Assembly (NCBI GenBank): GCA_050699055.1
Contig: JBOHCT010000100.1
Coordinates: forward strand, 1-15,018
DNA length: 15,018 nucleotides
Origin: JBOHCT01 sp050699055
GTDB taxonomy: Bacteria; Actinomycetota; Actinomycetes; Streptosporangiales; JBOHCT01
Direction: 5' to 3'
In this document: in pieces, positions 12,128-15,018 of the stretch
How the letters are laid out: each line of letters starts with the position of its first letter
Numbering within the stretch: position 1 is the stretch's first letter
Position numbers and translations under genes: made by a program
The notes under the pieces: model-generated
Database searches by the model: none
What the model saw: the letters and a program-made list of their open reading frames with translations, nothing else
What the model was told of the DNA's origin: nothing

Positions 12128-14119
12128 TCAGGCACCGTGCGGAGGCTCCGATGACTCGGGGCGGATCAGCTCGAGGCGGGGCACGCCCGGAGGCTTGAAC
12201 CCGAACACCTGGCCGTAGAAGGACAGCTCGGCTTCGAGGCTCGCGATCAGGCTCTCTGCCTTGCGGAAGCCGTGCGCCTCACCCTCGAAGGTGAGGAAGG
12301 CGTACGGGATCCCCTTACGGGCGAGGGCCTTCGCGACCTCCTCCGACTGCGAGGGCGGCACGATGGGGTCCTCGAGCCCCTGGATCAGCAGCACCGGGCA
12401 GGAGATCTCATCGACGTGGGAGAGCGGCGCGCGCGAAACGTACACATCGCGGTCGTCTGGTAGTTCGCCGACGAGGCCATCGATGTAACGGGACTCGAAG
12501 TCGTGGGTGTCCTCGACGAAGCGCAGCAGCTCGGAGACACCGTAGTACGAGGTCCCGGCCTGGAACACGTCGGTGCGGGTCACGGCGGCCAGTGCCGTCC
12601 AGCCGCCCGCGCTACCCCCTCTGACCGCCAGGCGGTCGCCGTCAGCCTCCCCGCGCTCAACGAGCGCCTGGACCGCGGCCACCGCGTCCTCGACGTCGAC
12701 GATGCCCCACTGACGGCGCAGCCGCTCCCGGTATGCCCGGCCGTAGCCGGTCGACCCACCGTAGTTCACGTCGATGACGCCGATGCCGCGGCTGGTGAAG
12801 TAGGCCTTCTCGAGGTCGAGCAGGGCGGGGGAGTATGACGTGGGTCCGCCATGGACGAACACCACGTATGGAGGGCGCTCGTCGTCAGGCGGGGTCACCT
12901 CGGGGTTCGCGGGAGGGTAGATATTCGCGTGGACCTCGCGGTCCGAAGGCCCAGGTAGGGTCTCCGGGCGCGGCTCCGGCAGGTACGCGGCGTCGGGCAG
13001 GCCGTCGAGTTCGCGGCGGATCTCCTCGACCCGGCCGCTCGCGACGTCGACCCGCACGACCGCGAGCGGGCGGTCGGATGCTCCGGCGACGCCCACGATC
13101 GTCGTGCCGTCGGTGTCGACCCCTTTCGCCCACTCGGTGTAGGGGAGGTCGAGGTCGTGCAGCTCGGCCTCGTCCGGGTCGAGGACTCCCAGACGGTGGT
13201 CGCCGACCCCGTGCAAGACAGCCACCCGACCGTCTCCGAGCAGGGCGAACGACGAGCCGCCGAGGGCCCAGAGCGCGCCCGCGAACTCCTCCTCGCTCGG
13301 GTACTCCGGCTGGGGTGGGCCGCCGAGGACCGGTACGCGGTAGAGATTCCACCACCCTGACCAGTCCGAGACGGCGTAGAGGGACTCGTCGTCGGCCCAC
13401 ACCGGGGAGAGGACCGACTCGGTCCGCCCACCCATCAGCGCCGTGGATGGGCCGAGCCTTCCGTCACCGCGCACGGCTGCCACGCGGAGCTCGGTGCCGT
13501 CCCATGGCATCTGCGGATGATCCCACGCGATCCAGGCGATGTGGCGTCCGTCGGGGGAGGGGCACGGGAAGGCGAGGAAGTCGCTGCCGGACACGAGTGA
13601 CCGAATCGCGCCGGGATCGCTCGCGGCCCCGCCGTCGAGGGGGACGGCCGCGATGTCGCGGCGCACGCCCTCCCTCGTGTGTCGTTCACGTATGCACCAC
13701 ACCTCGTCGCGGGAAGGTGCGAGGACGAGGTCGGCGTAGCGGACGCCGGCCTTTGCCTGCGGCTCGGGGGTGAGCGGCCGCGGCCCGCCGCCGTCCGCGT
13801 CCAGGTGGTAGAGCCGCTGGTCGGCGTAGTCAGCGAACACGATCGCGTGGCCCTCGTCCCCAGGCAAGGGAAGGTAGGAGCGGCCGCCGTACTCGTGGAC
13901 GCGGGTCCGAGCGTTCCACGGCGCGGGGAGTACGTCGCGTGCGGTACCGTCAGGGCCGCGGTGGACAATGGTCGTGCGGCCTTCTTCTGCCGGACGCGTT
14001 TCCTGCCACCACATGTCGTCGCCGACGACCCGTGGAAATCCGAGCCGAAGCCCGGCACGGGCCACGTCGGCGGCCGAGATCGGCGATGGCCAGGTGCCGT
14101 ACGAGGGACGTTCGGTCAT
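12128..14119 (-). CDS. S9 family prolyl-oligopeptidase-type peptidase (acylaminoacyl/dipeptidyl peptidase-like)
   Basis: A 663-aa protein, a usual length for the S9C group. The N-terminal ~400 residues contain repeated blade-like segments (SPDGRHIAWIAWD, SPVWADDESLYAVSDWSGWWNLYRV), a beta-propeller. The C-terminal alpha/beta-hydrolase domain holds the oxyanion-side VHGGP, nucleophile S503 in GGSAGG, D584 in GLEDPIVP and H616 in GEAHGF, so the catalytic triad is complete. Known: the propeller restricts access to short peptides; members remove acylated or dipeptide N-terminal residues. There is no signal peptide, so it is cytoplasmic. ATG at 14119 is chosen over an in-frame ATG at 14224 because homologues begin near here and a -10 box lies 7 nt upstream (leaderless). 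It is divergent from miaB. The exact substrate is unknown. Confidence 0.94.
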   Translation of the reverse strand: MTERPSYGTWPSPISAADVARAGLRLGFPRVVGDDMWWQETRPAEEGRTTIVHRGPDGTARDVLPAPWNARTRVHEYGGRSYLPLPGDEGHAIVFADYADQRLYHLDADGGGPRPLTPEPQAKAGVRYADLVLAPSRDEVWCIRERHTREGVRRDIAAVPLDGGAASDPGAIRSLVSGSDFLAFPCPSPDGRHIAWIAWDHPQMPWDGTELRVAAVRGDGRLGPSTALMGGRTESVLSPVWADDESLYAVSDWSGWWNLYRVPVLGGPPQPEYPSEEEFAGALWALGGSSFALLGDGRVAVLHGVGDHRLGVLDPDEAELHDLDLPYTEWAKGVDTDGTTIVGVAGASDRPLAVVRVDVASGRVEEIRRELDGLPDAAYLPEPRPETLPGPSDREVHANIYPPANPEVTPPDDERPPYVVFVHGGPTSYSPALLDLEKAYFTSRGIGVIDVNYGGSTGYGRAYRERLRRQWGIVDVEDAVAAVQALVERGEADGDRLAVRGGSAGGWTALAAVTRTDVFQAGTSYYGVSELLRFVEDTHDFESRYIDGLVGELPDDRDVYVSRAPLSHVDEISCPVLLIQGLEDPIVPPSQSEEVAKALARKGIPYAFLTFEGEAHGFRKAESLIASLEAELSFYGQVFGFKPPGVPRLELIRPESSEPPHGA

Positions 14120-14126
14120 GCGGGAG

Positions 14127-14132
14127 ACCCTA
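14127..14132 (-). promoter_or_regulatory. Leaderless -10 box of the S9 peptidase gene
   Basis: TAGGGT on the minus strand matches TAnnnT and ends 7 nt before the ATG at 14119. No Shine-Dalgarno is present in the 7-nt spacer CTCCCGC. The transcript should start at the A of ATG. This box also fixes the choice of start codon. Confidence 0.65.
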
Positions 14133-14280
14133 GCGTTTTCCGATGTCGTATGCGTGGCGGGTGCTGGGACCGGCCGATCCCGTCTTGTGGTGCGGACAGG
14201 GAGTATTCCGCGTGTCCCGACCACAGACGCGGATCACGGTCAGGCGAGGGCGAGCGCGCTTCAGCGGTCACCCGAGTGCC

Positions 14281-14286
14281 TACCCT
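14281..14286 (+). promoter_or_regulatory. Leaderless -10 box of miaB
   Basis: TACCCT matches TAnnnT and ends 7 nt before the miaB ATG at 14294, the same geometry as the divergent S9 gene. No Shine-Dalgarno is seen (spacer GGTACCG). No convincing -35 is visible. Confidence 0.6.
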
Positions 14287-14293
14287 GGTACCG

Positions 14294-14968
14294 ATGAGTG
14301 TGCGTACCTATGAAGTCCGCACCTTCGGCTGCCAGATGAACGTCCACGACTCCGAGCGGCTGTCCGGGCTGCTCGAGGACGCGGGATACGTCAGGGCCGC
14401 CGGAGGCGCGAACCCGGATGTCGTGGTATTCAACACCTGTGCGGTCCGGGAGAACGCCGCGGGCCGGCTGTACGGCAACCTCGGCCAACTTCGGCCGCTA
14501 AAGAGGCAGCATCCGGGGATGCAGGTCGCCGTCGGCGGCTGCCTCGCCCAGCAAGATCGCGGTGAGATCGTCCGGCGGGCACCGTGGGTCGACGTCGTGT
14601 TCGGTACCCACAACATCGGCGCGCTACCTGCCCTGCTCGACCGCGCCCGCGTCCAGGAGGAGGCGCAGGTCGAGATCAGCGAGTCCCTGGAGACCTTCCC
14701 CTCCACGCTGCCGACCCGCCGCGAGTCGCCGTACGCCGCCTGGGTCTCGATCTCCGTCGGGTGCAACAACACGTGTACGTTCTGCATCGTCCCCTCGCTG
14801 CGCGGCAAGGAGCGCGACCGGCGGCCGGGCGACATCCTCGCCGAGGTCCGCGCGCTGGTAGCAGAGGGCGCGCTCGAGGTGACACTGCTCGGGCAGAACG
14901 TCAACTCCTACGGCGTCGAGTTCCGCGACCGGGGGGCGGAGGCTGTTATTCTGAAAGCCCGTGGATAG
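14294..14968 (+). CDS. miaB: tRNA-2-methylthio-N6-dimethylallyladenosine synthase MiaB, interrupted after about 215 residues
   Basis: The frame gives 224 aa where MiaB normally has about 450-510. Seen: the N-terminal UPF0004 (MTTase) domain with the cluster ligands C13 (TFGCQMN), C49 (NTCAVRENA) and C83 (GGCLAQ), then the radical-SAM motif C157-x3-C161-x2-C164 (GCNNTCTFCIVP) and LLGQNVNSYG. Known: MiaB adds the methylthio group to i6A37 of tRNA using two Fe4S4 clusters. After RDRGA (to 14938) the frame reads EAVILKARG and stops with TAG at 14966, where homologues continue with FxxLLRACG-like residues. No other frame in the last 80 bases restores the match, so this is an insertion, not a simple frameshift. 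If the insert is a self-splicing intron the gene could still work; if not, it is dead. The rest of the radical-SAM and TRAM domains are not in the window. Confidence 0.88.
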   Translation: MSVRTYEVRTFGCQMNVHDSERLSGLLEDAGYVRAAGGANPDVVVFNTCAVRENAAGRLYGNLGQLRPLKRQHPGMQVAVGGCLAQQDRGEIVRRAPWVDVVFGTHNIGALPALLDRARVQEEAQVEISESLETFPSTLPTRRESPYAAWVSISVGCNNTCTFCIVPSLRGKERDRRPGDILAEVRALVAEGALEVTLLGQNVNSYGVEFRDRGAEAVILKARG

Positions 14969-15018
14969 GGCGGCGAGTCCGCCGAAGGACGACCACGGGA
15001 GCCCTCCTTGTCAGCGGC
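14939..15018 (+). mobile_element. Left end of an unknown element inserted in miaB, beginning with structured RNA (HEARO/omega-RNA-like?)
   Basis: From about 14939 the DNA no longer encodes MiaB and is locally less GC-rich. It folds strongly. CCCGTGG (14958-14964) pairs with CCACGGG (14993-14999). Inside lies GGCGG/CCGCC (14969-14973 and 14979-14983) over a 5-nt loop. AGGGC (14967-14971) could pair with GCCCT (15001-15005) as a pseudoknot. An extended -10-like TGTTATTCT (14943-14951) stands just upstream. The GAAGGACGACCACGGGAG stretch reminds me of the HEARO RNA that precedes IsrB/IscB-type HNH nuclease genes in IS605-like elements, but I cannot verify that. A group I or II intron or another transposon end remain possible. 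The element continues beyond the window. Confidence 0.5.

Noticed and set aside
9886..12135. A 749-codon open frame on the minus strand opposite the PLP enzyme and ridA
   Set aside because: The plus-strand genes carry clear family motifs and ribosome sites. The minus product is low-complexity and matches nothing I know.
14906..15018. A simple frameshift as the cause of the miaB break
   Set aside because: None of the three plus frames after 14938 contains the expected MiaB continuation (LLRACG-like), so a single base error does not explain it.
1..15018. tRNA, rRNA, CRISPR arrays, phage genes or a complete insertion sequence
   Set aside because: None seen on reading both strands: no CCA-ended cloverleaf, no regularly spaced repeats and no transposase motif. 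The only element end is the one in miaB.

Overview
The window is high-GC chromosomal DNA, almost certainly from an actinomycete (Actinomycetota). The evidence is the DUF3046–recA–recX gene order, a PafBC-type (RecA-NDp) motif and a Gram-positive LexA box in front of recA, a probable F420-dependent (deazaflavin) oxidoreductase, several genes whose -10 box lies 6–7 nt from the start codon (leaderless transcripts), and GC-rich third codon positions. I cannot name a genus.

Layout. At 1–2287 (minus) is the N-terminal half of the large helicase Lhr, running off the left edge. At 2393–2752 (minus) is a PRC-barrel protein. At 2869–3063 (plus) is a DUF3046 protein. At 3223–3618 (minus) is a small deazaflavin-dependent oxidoreductase. 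Then come recA (3836–7210), recX (7228–7833) and, beyond a strong hairpin, rny for RNase Y (8271–9881), all on plus. A metabolic pair follows: a D-serine dehydratase-like PLP enzyme (10060–11400) and a RidA-family imine deaminase (11467–11847). A prolyl-oligopeptidase-type S9 peptidase lies on minus (12128–14119). miaB starts at 14294 on plus, but its frame breaks near 14938 and the last 80 bases look like the left end of an inserted element that begins with structured RNA.

The main discovery is in recA. It is one 1124-codon frame holding two full inteins, each with a LAGLIDADG homing-endonuclease domain. The first (355 aa) splits the Walker A motif between its catalytic Lys and Thr. The second (367 aa) sits in the DNA-binding L2 region, at the site used by the Mycobacterium leprae RecA intein. 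The third known RecA site (the M. tuberculosis site) is empty. Intein 2 and the extein codons beside it use many more A/T-ending codons than the rest of the gene, which suggests recent horizontal homing with co-conversion; intein 1 looks host-adapted.

The genes at 1–7833 form a DNA-damage neighbourhood. recA has both a LexA box and a PafBC-type promoter. lhr has its own PafBC-type motif fused to a leaderless start. recX follows recA by 17 bases and probably shares its transcript. RecA made from this locus would be inactive until both inteins are spliced out.

Other points of interest are a nested inverted repeat with a B12-box-like core between ridA and the S9 gene, a possible small RNA or attenuator between recX and rny, and the broken miaB.
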